Shown: positions 9,219-18,542, counted from the first letter of the stretch. The stretch is DNA of 64,000 nucleotides from Saprospiraceae bacterium (GCA_028280415.1 JANQLV010000065.1:159016-223015), one strand, 5' to 3'. The notes: generated by a model from the letters alone, not told the origin. A program made the numbers and translations.

Positions 9219-9683
9219 ATGAAAAATCTGTTTTTGCTATTTGCTCTTTTCTCAATGACTTCCTTTTTTTTAAGTTGTGATGATGATGACGATTCTGAAA
9301 TAACAACCCCCGATGTTATTGAAAGTTATGTCATGAATAACTTTTCGGGCTATGAAATAGAAGATATTGATGAAGAAACACTTTGTGTTGGTACAGCTGT
9401 ATATGAAGTAGACATAGAAAATGAAGCGGAGGATGACCTGGAATTAGTCTTTGATATGGAAGGAAATTTCCTCTTTTCTGAAACTGAAATTGAGCTCAGT
9501 CAACTTCCCGAAGCCGTTAGCAATGCAATTAGTACAGAGTATCCTGATCATGTATTAGAAGAAGCTGAAAAACGGGATTTAAGCAATGGTGATGTCCAGT
9601 ATAAAGTAGAACTGGAAGGGAATATTGACCTGGAGGTATTATTCGATTCGGAAGGTGAAGTGATTTGTGAAGAGGAAGAATGA
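9219..9683 (+). CDS. PepSY-like (DUF2874-type) acidic lipoprotein
   Basis: A 154-residue protein with a lipoprotein signal peptide (FFLSC, lipid-accepting Cys at residue 20) followed by a run of five aspartates. The mature part looks like two PepSY-like/DUF2874 repeats (LSQLPEAVSNAISTEYPDH near 91 is typical; YKVELEGNIDLEVLFDSEG near 130). It is strikingly acidic and ends CEEEE. Such Bacteroidota proteins are periplasmic or surface lipoproteins of unknown function. Transcribed divergently from lpxK; its 3' end faces the CIA30 gene. Confidence 0.7.
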   Translation: MKNLFLLFALFSMTSFFLSCDDDDDSEITTPDVIESYVMNNFSGYEIEDIDEETLCVGTAVYEVDIENEAEDDLELVFDMEGNFLFSETEIELSQLPEAVSNAISTEYPDHVLEEAEKRDLSNGDVQYKVELEGNIDLEVLFDSEGEVICEEEE

Positions 9684-9713
9684 TTTTATCCCGGATAAAA
9701 CAAAAAAACTGAT

Positions 9714-10253
9714 TTACTCAAACTGGATATAGTCTATTTCTATTTGGAAGCCACCGACTCTTTTTTCATTAGTGATCAAGCCCAGGCGTATAATTTTATT
9801 TAGATCGGATTTATCCAGTTGAGTACCGGTTTTCTGCCCAATTCGATATTGTTCAAAATCTTTTAAATTTAGCCTAACGATTTCCCAATCGCTCGACTGG
9901 GTGGTAATGTCTTTTTTAAAATAGGGATAGTACCAGCGCTGATCCGTTTCCAGGGTTAATGCAATTTTTATCCCCTGGCTTCTCAGCCTGATTTTTACCT
10001 GCTCGAATTGAGAAAGATCGATTTTCTGGAACCTGCTTTTGAAAGCGCTAAACCCACCATTGTTTTCCAGGGATACTTTTCCTTTGAATACAATGCTATT
10101 TTCTTTGACTTCTACAAAACCTTTAGAAAGCCCTCCCATCACTCCATCATTAATGACTCGCCAATTCATCCCGGCTTTACCGGTACCAAAGTCCAATTTT
10201 GGAAGTGTAATTTCGGAGGTTATTAATGATAGGATTAAGAGCATGATCTGCAT
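9714..10253 (-). CDS. CIA30 family protein (NADH:ubiquinone oxidoreductase intermediate-associated fold)
   Basis: A 179-residue protein with a short hydrophobic N-terminus (possibly a signal peptide) and a CIA30/NDUFAF1-like beta-sandwich. The family hallmark is WRVINDGVMGGLSKG near residue 32, followed by GKVSLENNGGFSAFKSRF near 58 and a late LGLITNEKRVGGFQIEIDY. In bacteria this domain has no established biochemical role; carbohydrate-binding-like functions are discussed for the fold. It sits alone between a convergent lipoprotein gene and rsgA. Confidence 0.8.
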   Translation of the reverse strand: MQIMLLILSLITSEITLPKLDFGTGKAGMNWRVINDGVMGGLSKGFVEVKENSIVFKGKVSLENNGGFSAFKSRFQKIDLSQFEQVKIRLRSQGIKIALTLETDQRWYYPYFKKDITTQSSDWEIVRLNLKDFEQYRIGQKTGTQLDKSDLNKIIRLGLITNEKRVGGFQIEIDYIQFE

Positions 10254-10328
10254 ATTCAGGATAATTTATACAATAAACCTAAATAGATGCAAAACTGTTT
10301 ATCCGATTTTCGGATTTCATAAAATAAA

Positions 10329-11276
10329 TCACATATCCTTATGGCGTTCCCAGTAATTCTGGTCCTCGATTTCGTCGATGATCTGTAGGTAATTGGCGTA
10401 GCGAAGCTCACTGATTTCACCGGATTCAATAGATGCCTTAACGGCACATTTGGGCTCGTTGCGGTGACTACAATCGCTAAACTTACAATGCTCAGAAGCC
10501 TCGAATATTTCTCTGAAATTGTGGGTGACATCCATAGGTTCCAAATGGCTAAAGCTCAGCGTTTTGATTCCGGGAGTGTCAATAATGTAGCCGCCATCGG
10601 GAAGTGGAAACATCTCGGCAAAAGTTGTGGTGTGCTGGCCTTTGCCGGAGTAGTCTGAAAGTTCATCGGTTCGCAGCTCAATTCCGGGGAGAATAGCATT
10701 AATAATTGTCGATTTCCCTACTCCGGACTGTCCCCCAACAAGTGAAATTTTATCCTTCAAATGTATTTTTAATTGCTCAATTCCATGCCCATCGGTTGCG
10801 GAAACATTGAAAACGGGATAACCAATGCTTTCATAAACTTCCTTTAAAAAATCGAAAATGGCTTCATCCTCTTCATCCCAGAGATCGGATTTGTTAAAAA
10901 CAACCGTAGTCGGGATATTATAAGGCTCGGTCATGAGCAAGAAGCGGTCGATAAAACCTTGTTTCAGGCTTGGGTTTTTAATCGTTACAATTAAAAGAGC
11001 CTGATCAACATTACTGGCAAGGAGGTGTAAATAATGTTTTTTTCTGGGAGATTGCCGAACAACGTAATTTTTGCGGGGGAGAATGTTTTTAATTAAACCA
11101 CGTGCTTCTTCAGACTCCATTTCTATTTCGACATGATCTCCGACAGCGACAGGGTTAGTAATTTTCTGGCCATCTAGCCGAAATTTTCCAATTATACGAC
11201 AGGGAATAATTGATCCGTCTTCTATTTTAACATCGTACCACGAACCGGTGGACTTTATAACTTTTCCTTTCTGCAC
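10329..11276 (-). CDS. rsgA: Ribosome small subunit-dependent GTPase RsgA
   Basis: A circularly permuted GTPase that checks maturation of the 30S subunit. Order seen: OB-fold start KGKVIKSTGSWYDVK, G4 NKSD near residue 120, G1 GGQSGVGKST near 180, G3 DTPGIK near 225, and the zinc-binding Cys/His set CKFSDCSHRNEPKC near 265. I chose the GTG at 11276, giving 315 residues and the usual N-terminus. The frame is open upstream to an ATG at 11411, but those 45 residues are not family-like, and a near-consensus -7 sequence (TATCTTTA) lies just before the GTG. Confidence 0.92.
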   Translation of the reverse strand: MQKGKVIKSTGSWYDVKIEDGSIIPCRIIGKFRLDGQKITNPVAVGDHVEIEMESEEARGLIKNILPRKNYVVRQSPRKKHYLHLLASNVDQALLIVTIKNPSLKQGFIDRFLLMTEPYNIPTTVVFNKSDLWDEEDEAIFDFLKEVYESIGYPVFNVSATDGHGIEQLKIHLKDKISLVGGQSGVGKSTIINAILPGIELRTDELSDYSGKGQHTTTFAEMFPLPDGGYIIDTPGIKTLSFSHLEPMDVTHNFREIFEASEHCKFSDCSHRNEPKCAVKASIESGEISELRYANYLQIIDEIEDQNYWERHKDM

Positions 11277-11316
11277 TTCAAATGTTTTTGTAAAGATAGT
11301 AAAACCCGGAGATCGT

Positions 11317-11339
11317 GGAATTAGTTCCGCACTAATTCC
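11317..11339. other. Hairpin between GGGP synthase and rsgA
   Basis: Perfect 9-bp arms (GGAATTAGT and ACTAATTCC) around a 5-base loop, without a following T-run on either strand. It may help stabilise or end the GGGP synthase message. Confidence 0.35.
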
Positions 11340-11485
11340 CCAATCAGATTTTTGGAAGATTATCCAAATTTTTAAAATGCGATATAAGGATAGGATAAAA
11401 AGTATATTCAACAGGGGTAGAACCGTTTTAGCTGGACTGGTATTCGAAATTGCGAGATGGATTTACCTCAGGGGGACTTAAAAAT

Positions 11486-12241
11486 CTAGACCGTCGCATT
11501 AATGCTATGGATGGCATTGGACATTTCGATAATGAGATTTGGATCTTTTTCGATGGCATTGCCTACAACGATAACATCTGCTCCGGCTTTCGCCTTTTCT
11601 ACGGCCTGTTCGGGTGTACGGATTCCGCCACCAATGATGAGGGGTACTTTGAGTCCACTGCTTACGGTTTCGATCATCGAAGTACTGATAGGGTTTTTTG
11701 CTCCGCTCCCGGCATCCATATAAATAAATTTGAGTCCGAGCATTTCACCGGCAATTGCAGTGCATAAGGCAACATCGTCCTTGGAAGAAGGAACGGGACG
11801 CGTATTACTAATATAGGAAACTGTAGTTTCTACCCCTCCATCAATGAGCATGTAACCGGTGGGCATGATCTCGAGTGGACTCATTTTGAGATAAGGAGCG
11901 GCCAGTACATGATTGCCTATCAGCAAATCTGCATTCCTACCTGAAATCAGAGAGAGAAAAAGAATTCCGTCTGCTTTGTAACTTAGCTGAAAAGAATTTC
12001 CAGGGAACAAGATCATTGGGATATTACAAACTTCCCTTATTCTTTGCAGGCAATGATCCAGCATATTATTGACAATAAGGCTACCTCCTATAAAAAAATA
12101 ATCTACTTTGGCCATCGCTGCCAATTCGAGAATCTGATCCATTTGTCCCAGTTTTACTTTGTCGGGATCAATAAGGACAACAAATTTTTTCTCTCCCTGG
12201 TCTTTGGCCCGTTGTAAACTTTGGTGTAGCTTTCCTTGCAT
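11486..12241 (-). CDS. Geranylgeranylglyceryl phosphate synthase (group II GGGPS family)
   Basis: A 251-residue TIM-barrel prenyltransferase that would join a polyprenyl diphosphate to sn-glycerol-1-phosphate, the first step of an ether lipid. Family marks: VVLIDPDKVKLGQ near residue 22, FFIGGSLIVNNML near 49, GYMLIDGGVETTVSYI near 125, YMDAGSGAKNPIS near 173 and IIGGGIRTPEQA near 200. I start at the ATG at 12241 (MQGKLHQSL). A longer frame begins at 12328 but would translate the upstream terminator palindrome. Group II enzymes are known from Bacteroidota, where the physiological product is poorly defined. Confidence 0.85.
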   Translation of the reverse strand: MQGKLHQSLQRAKDQGEKKFVVLIDPDKVKLGQMDQILELAAMAKVDYFFIGGSLIVNNMLDHCLQRIREVCNIPMILFPGNSFQLSYKADGILFLSLISGRNADLLIGNHVLAAPYLKMSPLEIMPTGYMLIDGGVETTVSYISNTRPVPSSKDDVALCTAIAGEMLGLKFIYMDAGSGAKNPISTSMIETVSSGLKVPLIIGGGIRTPEQAVEKAKAGADVIVVGNAIEKDPNLIIEMSNAIHSINATV

Positions 12242-12274
12242 GCTGTTTTTAGGATGTTTAAGCTGCAAGTTAGG

Positions 12275-12318
12275 AAAAAAAATGCTGTTCGAAATACAAA
12301 TTTGTATTTCGAACAGCA
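12275..12318 (-). terminator. 36-bp perfect palindrome with T-run, terminator of the 12356-14278 gene
   Basis: Bases 12283-12318 form an exact 18+18 palindrome without spacer. On the minus strand it is followed by eight Ts (12275-12282). It lies 38 bases past the stop of the DUF3857 gene and before the GGGP synthase ATG. Confidence 0.75.
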
Positions 12319-12355
12319 AGCACTGCAAAATGAATAGTAAAATACAATTTTCCGC

Positions 12356-14278
12356 TTAGGGTCTTTTCTTTACCAGGACCATTTTCATAGTATCAGCCTT
12401 GGCAACTTCTTTGTAAAAATTGCGAAGATCGCTATAGTGTTCTGCCGGTAATTCTACGGAATAAATTTCCAATAAACGATCGTATTTGATTTGATTGCCT
12501 TCAACACTAATATGTATCTGATATTTCCCGAATTCGGATTCCAGATTTATTTCTTTTTTAGGAATACTTTCCAATTCATATCCCTCGGGCAAAGTAAAGG
12601 TGTAAATATCTTTTTCCCGAAATTGATTTTTGACATGTACAGGATGGATGCGCTCTTTTATTTCACGCGGGACATTATCAAAAGGATTTAATTTATTAAG
12701 TGGAATAAAAATTCTTTTTCCCGCTTTGGAAGAATAACGCGGAACGGAAATATCAAAATTAATAGTACATTCCGGTTTTTTATCATCGCTTTCAATTAGT
12801 AATTGCTCAATATTAAAAGCACTTAAATCATAATGTTCTAAAAATCGCTTTTCCAAATCTTCCGGGGAAAGATTATTTTGCATGAACCGGTAACGATCGT
12901 GTTTAGGGCCAGTACATTTGATCTTTTGTTTGATTACAGCGCCTCCCTGTTGATCGATATTAATACTCGCATGATTAATCTGGTTATTTTCTTCCAAAGA
13001 AAAACCGGGTGTTCTAATGATTTTACCACCTTCTTCGGAAAGCATTAACACCTGGCGATCGTGATTGGCATAACCGAGATAATTGGGTGGAGCATCAGAG
13101 CTGGTACATTCCAGCCAGATATCTTCGGATGGAATATTTAAAATAACATGATTGGCAAAATTAAAAGTGGCAAACTCTTCCAGCATTTCAGCCTTATCCC
13201 ATCGACTATGGTAGATCAGTGTTTGATAGGCATCAATCCCGATTTCCTTTAGCATTGACTTCATAAAATTTGAAAGCGCCTTGCAGTCGCCGTACTTATT
13301 TTTTTCGACGTATTCGGCATCAAAAGTTTGCCATCCTCCAATACCAAGTTGTACACTGACATAGCGAGTGTTTTTCTGAAGATAGTTGTATAAAATACTG
13401 ATTTTTTCCTCATTAGTTTGTGCATTAGCAGTGATTTCCCTGATTTTGGCGGCTAAGTCGGGACTGATTTTATCCCTGTCTTTATTTAGTTCATAAATAA
13501 ATTTACCCAATGTATTCCAATCGCTCGCTGTACCCGGGTATTTATCAAAATGAAATTCAGTCGGAGCTATTTCGATCCGGGGGACAATTTTATCGGTATA
13601 TGGAGCATGGGGTTCCCAGATGAGTGCAGGGAGCCGGGTAGCTTTCCAGGCATAAGTGATTTTATCGCCCGTTTTTGTGATCATTGGTTTTATATCCGTA
13701 TTTCTCGATAAATGCCTGAGCTTGAAATCGGCGGGCGTTTGGATAACGTATTCAAAACTTTCGACTGATTTTTCAAAACTTTGCAGAGAACCAGCAGGAT
13801 AAAAAGGAAAATTCTTGTAACTGATTTCATATTCAAGTTCTATGGTATATGGAAAACTGCTGTGATGCAATTCGATCGTCTTCATACGATCATCTTCATA
13901 AATAGAAAAGCCGGAAATAGAACTTCTATCATTAAATTCCTTGCTTTTTACTTTTCGAACCAGTTTGCCACTGGCATCGTAAACCCTGGCGGAAAGCTTG
14001 TTGATTTTTCGGAATTTGTCATATCCCACATACTGTTGATGTTCTCTGGAATCATCATTTAATAATGTAACCACATATTTTCTATGCAATATTGCAGATC
14101 GTGTATTCTGAATCTCCAGCTTCATGTAATCCTGTCGTACGACTTCACGCGCATTTTTTATGAGCTCACCCGGAATGCTAAGTGCTGCATATTCTTCCAG
14201 GTCTACTTGAGCAGAAAGAAAACCGCTGTTCCACACACAACAAAGCAGTACAATAATTATTTTTTTCATAGTTTTCAT
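12356..14278 (-). CDS. Secreted DUF3857/transglutaminase-like protein with full catalytic set
   Basis: A 640-residue protein: signal peptide (1-23, ending LSAQ), DUF3857 domain (about 50-240), transglutaminase-like domain (about 290-400) and a C-terminal beta-rich region. The papain-like triad is recognisable: Cys in NKYGDCKALSNFM near 331, His in FANHVILNI near 376 and an acidic residue in WLECTSSDA near 388. DUF3857 proteins are periplasmic or surface proteins common in Bacteroidota; the substrate is unknown. It is followed by a strong terminator and preceded on the same strand by a paralogue 41 bases away, suggesting tandem duplication. Confidence 0.85.
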   Translation of the reverse strand: MKTMKKIIIVLLCCVWNSGFLSAQVDLEEYAALSIPGELIKNAREVVRQDYMKLEIQNTRSAILHRKYVVTLLNDDSREHQQYVGYDKFRKINKLSARVYDASGKLVRKVKSKEFNDRSSISGFSIYEDDRMKTIELHHSSFPYTIELEYEISYKNFPFYPAGSLQSFEKSVESFEYVIQTPADFKLRHLSRNTDIKPMITKTGDKITYAWKATRLPALIWEPHAPYTDKIVPRIEIAPTEFHFDKYPGTASDWNTLGKFIYELNKDRDKISPDLAAKIREITANAQTNEEKISILYNYLQKNTRYVSVQLGIGGWQTFDAEYVEKNKYGDCKALSNFMKSMLKEIGIDAYQTLIYHSRWDKAEMLEEFATFNFANHVILNIPSEDIWLECTSSDAPPNYLGYANHDRQVLMLSEEGGKIIRTPGFSLEENNQINHASINIDQQGGAVIKQKIKCTGPKHDRYRFMQNNLSPEDLEKRFLEHYDLSAFNIEQLLIESDDKKPECTINFDISVPRYSSKAGKRIFIPLNKLNPFDNVPREIKERIHPVHVKNQFREKDIYTFTLPEGYELESIPKKEINLESEFGKYQIHISVEGNQIKYDRLLEIYSVELPAEHYSDLRNFYKEVAKADTMKMVLVKKRP

Positions 14279-14319
14279 AAATCAAAAATTATAAAATAGG
14301 AATCCGCCTCAGTTTTTTA

Positions 14320-16359
14320 TTAAGTGATTTTTTTCAAAACGATTTGTTCGCCCTGCTTCTCCACAATCACATCAAAAAAACCTTTGATAATATTATACTC
14401 TTCGGGTTCGAAACGCACTTTTGAAATAGTTACTTTACAAACCACCTGAATAGTATTTCCATTTTGACTAACTAAATATTGAAACTGTCCGCCATTGCCG
14501 TCCATTTTGAGATTTATATTTTCCGGTAGTTCTTCGACGCTATATCCTTCCGGAATAGTCAGGTTCAATATATACTGATCTTTGGACTTGACAGGGATAT
14601 CCACCGGAAAAGTCCGTGTTTCCTGTTTTAATGGATTCTCCTCAAATCCTTGCCCCAACATAGGAGACAAATAGATCATATCGCCGGCCACCTGAGCAGC
14701 TTCAGGGATATCAACCTGAAGCTTGCACTTTAAAGTTTCGGAAATCTTTTCTACATTTTCAAAGCCAACACTATTGATCTTGATATCCGGGAATGTTTCC
14801 TGCCAAACTTCCTTGATATGCTGATGATCATTATCTTTATTATCCATATATTCATTGCGAACGCCAATTGCACAATAACCTTTAAAACTTTGGCTTACAT
14901 CTCCTTTTAAAGTGCCTTCCGAATCTAAAATCAAAGTTGCCATAGTTACTTCCCGGTCGCTCGGAATTGGTATATCAATCCACTGTTGTAATTCTTTATC
15001 CACTAACCAGCCTTTGTAATTGAGTGAATTATTGCGTAATAAACTGGCTGGCCGATAAGGGCTGCCTACATCGAAAAGGTAAGATCGCTCAGCTATTTGT
15101 ACATAGGCAATAACGTGATTAAATTGATCTGATTTGGGATAGTGCTCCATTGGGCGGCCATGATTACGAGTACTAATCAATACGGGATAGGCATTGATAT
15201 CCAGTTGTCTGCAAAGAGCAATCAGCATGAGATTGAGTTCTCCGCTCTTGGCGGATTTTTTTTCAAAAGCATCATCCAGGGAAAGAGAAGAGTAACCATA
15301 ATATTTATTCCAGACTATGTTTGTACTAATAAAGTTATAAATAGTCTGAACCTGCTCTTCTGGCGTATTGGCATTTTCCAGGGAAGGCGCTACTGCAGCC
15401 ATGAGTTTTTTAGTAAACCGTTTTTTATTAAACTGAAAACCGAAGCTTTCACTGTTGATTAATTCTTCTGCTTCTTTGGCCCAGGTGCCTGTTACATCAC
15501 GGGTAGGTTGATCGGGAAAGGTTAAGTACTGTAATTGCAATGAAAGCTTAGCGTAATAATCGCCCATGGTAGTGATAAACTTTTCCGGTTTTAAAGCTGG
15601 GACATTCTCCATGTAGTATCGCTTTCTGCGCACGACGGCCTCGACGGAATTATTACCGACAGATCCACGCGAGCGTTCTCGGCGTCTGAGTCTGCTGTTC
15701 GTCATAGTCCCGGGAGTACTTGAAGGTAATTTCAAGCTTTTGGATATTTCTTCGATATCAACCTGTGGTTGCAAGCCCTGATTAAAAGAAATATAATTGA
15801 ACCATTCGGGAATTTCTGTTCTGAAATCACTGATCCGCGTTGGGATATCCGACTGGAAAACCCAATCGGTGAGATAATAAATCAGGTCTGATTTTTTTGT
15901 GTATTTATACTCGATAATACAACCTTCTTCCAAAGCGGGAAAGGCAAACTTTTTTTGTGACCAATATTTATTGATTTTTTCGTCAAAAATATCTTTTTTA
16001 CTCAGGCTTACTTCTTCTCCATTGGGTAAAAACACCTGGGCTTTAATATCGTATATTTTTTCGCTTTTTTGATACGCGTAATAAGGTATACTGATATCGC
16101 CTCTTTCAAAAGCAGATTTTTTGAATAATTTGATTCTGATGTGATGTTTGAATACATAGAGATAGTCTCCGGTTGTCAGATCAAATTCCAATGTTCCATA
16201 ATCTGCGAGTACAACTGCCTCGGCATAGGGATCCGTATCATAAGTCGTCATCTTTAGATCTGATTTACTAACTTTTCCCCATTTTATCGGTGCTTTTTGA
16301 GCATGGAGAGAGACAATAAATAGTACAGAGCTAAAGAGAAAAGCATGTAAAGTTTTCAT
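14320..16359 (-). CDS. Secreted DUF3857/transglutaminase-like paralogue lacking the catalytic Cys
   Basis: A 679-residue protein starting at the ATG at 16359 (signal peptide MKTLHAFLFSSVLFIVSLHA); an ATG nine codons upstream would spoil the signal. Same architecture as the next gene: DUF3857, transglutaminase-like fold, C-terminal beta region. Where the paralogue has KYGDCKALS, this one reads KSGELNLML near residue 373, so the nucleophile is lost, while FNHVIAYV (near 414) and FDVGSP (near 428) are kept. A basic stretch RLRRRERSRG occurs near residue 220. It is probably a non-enzymatic binding or structural partner of the active paralogue. Confidence 0.82.
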   Translation of the reverse strand: MKTLHAFLFSSVLFIVSLHAQKAPIKWGKVSKSDLKMTTYDTDPYAEAVVLADYGTLEFDLTTGDYLYVFKHHIRIKLFKKSAFERGDISIPYYAYQKSEKIYDIKAQVFLPNGEEVSLSKKDIFDEKINKYWSQKKFAFPALEEGCIIEYKYTKKSDLIYYLTDWVFQSDIPTRISDFRTEIPEWFNYISFNQGLQPQVDIEEISKSLKLPSSTPGTMTNSRLRRRERSRGSVGNNSVEAVVRRKRYYMENVPALKPEKFITTMGDYYAKLSLQLQYLTFPDQPTRDVTGTWAKEAEELINSESFGFQFNKKRFTKKLMAAVAPSLENANTPEEQVQTIYNFISTNIVWNKYYGYSSLSLDDAFEKKSAKSGELNLMLIALCRQLDINAYPVLISTRNHGRPMEHYPKSDQFNHVIAYVQIAERSYLFDVGSPYRPASLLRNNSLNYKGWLVDKELQQWIDIPIPSDREVTMATLILDSEGTLKGDVSQSFKGYCAIGVRNEYMDNKDNDHQHIKEVWQETFPDIKINSVGFENVEKISETLKCKLQVDIPEAAQVAGDMIYLSPMLGQGFEENPLKQETRTFPVDIPVKSKDQYILNLTIPEGYSVEELPENINLKMDGNGGQFQYLVSQNGNTIQVVCKVTISKVRFEPEEYNIIKGFFDVIVEKQGEQIVLKKIT

Positions 16360-16575
16360 AATTTTGTTGTTTATAGAATAATACAATTCTGAAAAATAAA
16401 AACAGTAGAATCAAATAGTTCGATAAAAGCAGGATTTGGCAGGAAGATGGAATATTGTCTATCGGGAAATAATTATTGTATTCCAAAACGAAGCCTTGCC
16501 TTTCAGGTGATCGACATAAATATATGTATTTTATTTTTTAAAAAAATTCAATATGTGCTATAAAATATAATTATT

Positions 16576-16908
16576 TTGGAAAAAAGCATTACAATACAAA
16601 TTACAGAATTAATTGCCCGGGACTTTGGACTCGAAGCCGGCCCGGAACCGTTGACGGAAGAAGATCTTTTTAATTTACTCGCCAATGAAGTAGCCTATAT
16701 GATCGAACATCGTCTGGATTTTCTTTTAAGCCTGATGTACCGGTTGGATGTAAAAGAACAGTTGATTAGAGAGGCTTTGGCTCCCGATGCTCCTGAAATG
16801 GCAAATATTGGTTTGGCCCGGTTAATCTTGCAAAGACAAAAGGACCGCATTTATACAAAAATGAAGTATAAGCAAGCACCGCTGGAAGATGAAGAAGACC
16901 GGTTTTAA
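16576..16908 (+). CDS. Conserved small acidic protein, function unknown
   Basis: A 110-residue protein starting at a TTG at 16576 (no in-frame ATG before residue 42). It is predicted mostly helical and soluble, with LTEEDLFNLLANEVAYMIEH near 26-45 and an acidic end (PLEDEEDRF). No signal peptide or membrane segment is seen. I recognise the type as a small Bacteroidota protein without assigned function. A sequence resembling a -7 box (TTATTTTGG) overlaps the proposed start, so the start is uncertain. Confidence 0.65.
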   Translation: MEKSITIQITELIARDFGLEAGPEPLTEEDLFNLLANEVAYMIEHRLDFLLSLMYRLDVKEQLIREALAPDAPEMANIGLARLILQRQKDRIYTKMKYKQAPLEDEEDRF

Positions 16909-17332
16909 GATCATTTCCGAAATGAAAAAAACCATGCCAGGATATTTAGCATGGTTTGCAAGAGATTTTCAAAATCTCCTGAAGGAACCTTATAAACGTT
17001 ATTAACATACATTTGGATGTATGAATGCTCAGGGAAATAGGATAAAAACATGGTGAAAAAACTAACCACACATTAGCATTCCACGCAATATTTTCATGTT
17101 ATGCATTTCTAAAACATTTAAAAACAAAGGATTATTGTAGGGGAGTAGCACCTTTTGATGTTTATTCCGGTTTTATCGACGAACTTTGATAATTTGCGAC
17201 ATTAATGCAGTTTGCTTTGCCCATTCATTTCGGAGTATTTGAAAAACTGTTAAAAGGTTCAGGCCAAATTGGTCTTGTAAAATTGGGAATGAATTTGGTT
17301 CAAACTCCTTCGTACTAATCAAAACTGATCAT
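16909..17332. other. 424-bp intergenic region with hairpins and a possible 27-codon ORF
   Basis: Directly after the preceding stop are two hairpins: AACCATGC/GCATGGTT (16930-16937/16949-16956) and GAGATTTT/AAAATCTC (16962-16969/16971-16978). Neither has a T-run. The same bases can be read as a 27-codon ORF (16922-17005, MKKTMPGYLAWF and on), which may be chance. The rest holds no gene. GGTCTTGTAAAATT at 17271 recurs at 54756. Confidence 0.4.
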
Positions 17333-17782
17333 ATGCGTAAATTAAAAATCATCTGCTTCTCCGCATTAGTATTTCTTACTCTGGGAAATCTACGGGCCCA
17401 GGATGCTTACGAAAAATCAATTGGAATCCGGGGAGGTTTTTTATCCGGTATTACTTATAAACACTTTCTTGAATTTGCCGGAGCAATTGAAGGGATTTTT
17501 GGTTATAGTTTTCAGGAAGGTAGAAGATTGACAACGCTCACGGGATTATACGAACACCACTTTTTTGTTAATTATCAAACCAATCTCTATGCAGGTGGAG
17601 GGCTTACGCTTGGCATGAGAAAAGAGGACTTCAGAGTGCATGCCGAAGCTATTGTGGGGATTGAATATATGATTGAACGATTTCCTTTGAGCTTGTCTTT
17701 GGATTATAAACCTGCTTATGATATATTCGGAAATACTTTTTATTTTGATGAGTTCGCTATCTCGGCACGTTATATCTTTTGA
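17333..17782 (+). CDS. Small outer-membrane beta-barrel-like protein
   Basis: A 149-residue protein with a signal peptide (1-22, ending LRAQ) and alternating hydrophobic strands: SIGIRGGFLSGITYKHF, AIEGIFGYSF, TLTGLYEHHF, LYAGGGLTLGM, VHAEAIVGIEYM, and a C-terminal strand ending in aromatic ARYIF. This is the pattern of a small eight-stranded outer-membrane barrel. The function is unknown. The gene ends 34 bases before recO and may be co-transcribed with it. Confidence 0.7.
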   Translation: MRKLKIICFSALVFLTLGNLRAQDAYEKSIGIRGGFLSGITYKHFLEFAGAIEGIFGYSFQEGRRLTTLTGLYEHHFFVNYQTNLYAGGGLTLGMRKEDFRVHAEAIVGIEYMIERFPLSLSLDYKPAYDIFGNTFYFDEFAISARYIF

Positions 17783-17816
17783 TATACAGAATTAAGTAGG
17801 CAATTGAACAATATTT

Positions 17817-18542
17817 ATGTTAATCAAAACCCGGGGAATTATTTTCAGAACAGTGAAATATTCGGAAACGAGTATTATTGCTGATATTCTGACCGAGGAA
17901 AAAGGGCTACGATCCTACATCATTAGTGGTGTACGATCAAAAAATGCGAAAGTCAAGGCAAGTGTATTACAGTTGATGACTTTGGTAGATATGGTTGCTT
18001 ATCATCGGGATGATAAAGAACTGACGAGAATCAAGGAAATTAAGATAGCGCATGTTTATCGATCTATTCCTTTTGATGTAGTCAAGGGAGCGGTAGGTTT
18101 ATTTATGCTCGAACTGGCCAGAAAAACGATTCGTGAGCGAGAGGAAAATAAACCGCTTTTTGATTTTATCTACGGCTCTTTTCAGCAACTAGATGCTATA
18201 GAGCATTCAGTAGCCAACTTTCATCTTGCTTTTATGATTGAACTAACTGCTTTCTTGGGCTTTCTACCCGGAGGCACTTTCTCCGAAGAAAGCCCGGGCT
18301 TTGATCTCTCCGAAGGTGTTTTTACCTGGGGTAATGAAGGGAGTCACCAAACTTTGGATGTGGGACAAAGTCAGTTATTGGATACTTTTTTAAAAACACC
18401 GATGAGCCAATGCCATACCATTCCACTAAATCGATTGGAGCGAAAGAACTTTTTAAATGAAATGATCACTTTCTATAAATTACATGTCGAAAACTTTGAT
18501 GGCCTCAATTCCCATCGGATTCTGGAAGACGTATTAGGCTAA
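17817..18542 (+). CDS. recO: DNA repair protein RecO
   Basis: A 241-residue protein that helps load RecA at RecFOR-dependent gaps. The N-terminal OB-fold signature is clear: KTRGIIFRTVKYSETSII at residues 4-21, followed by EEKGLRSYIISGVRSKNAK. The C-terminal helical domain follows (LFMLELARKTIRE near 100). The four-cysteine zinc site present in some RecO proteins is not visible. The length is normal. Confidence 0.92.
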   Translation: MLIKTRGIIFRTVKYSETSIIADILTEEKGLRSYIISGVRSKNAKVKASVLQLMTLVDMVAYHRDDKELTRIKEIKIAHVYRSIPFDVVKGAVGLFMLELARKTIREREENKPLFDFIYGSFQQLDAIEHSVANFHLAFMIELTAFLGFLPGGTFSEESPGFDLSEGVFTWGNEGSHQTLDVGQSQLLDTFLKTPMSQCHTIPLNRLERKNFLNEMITFYKLHVENFDGLNSHRILEDVLG

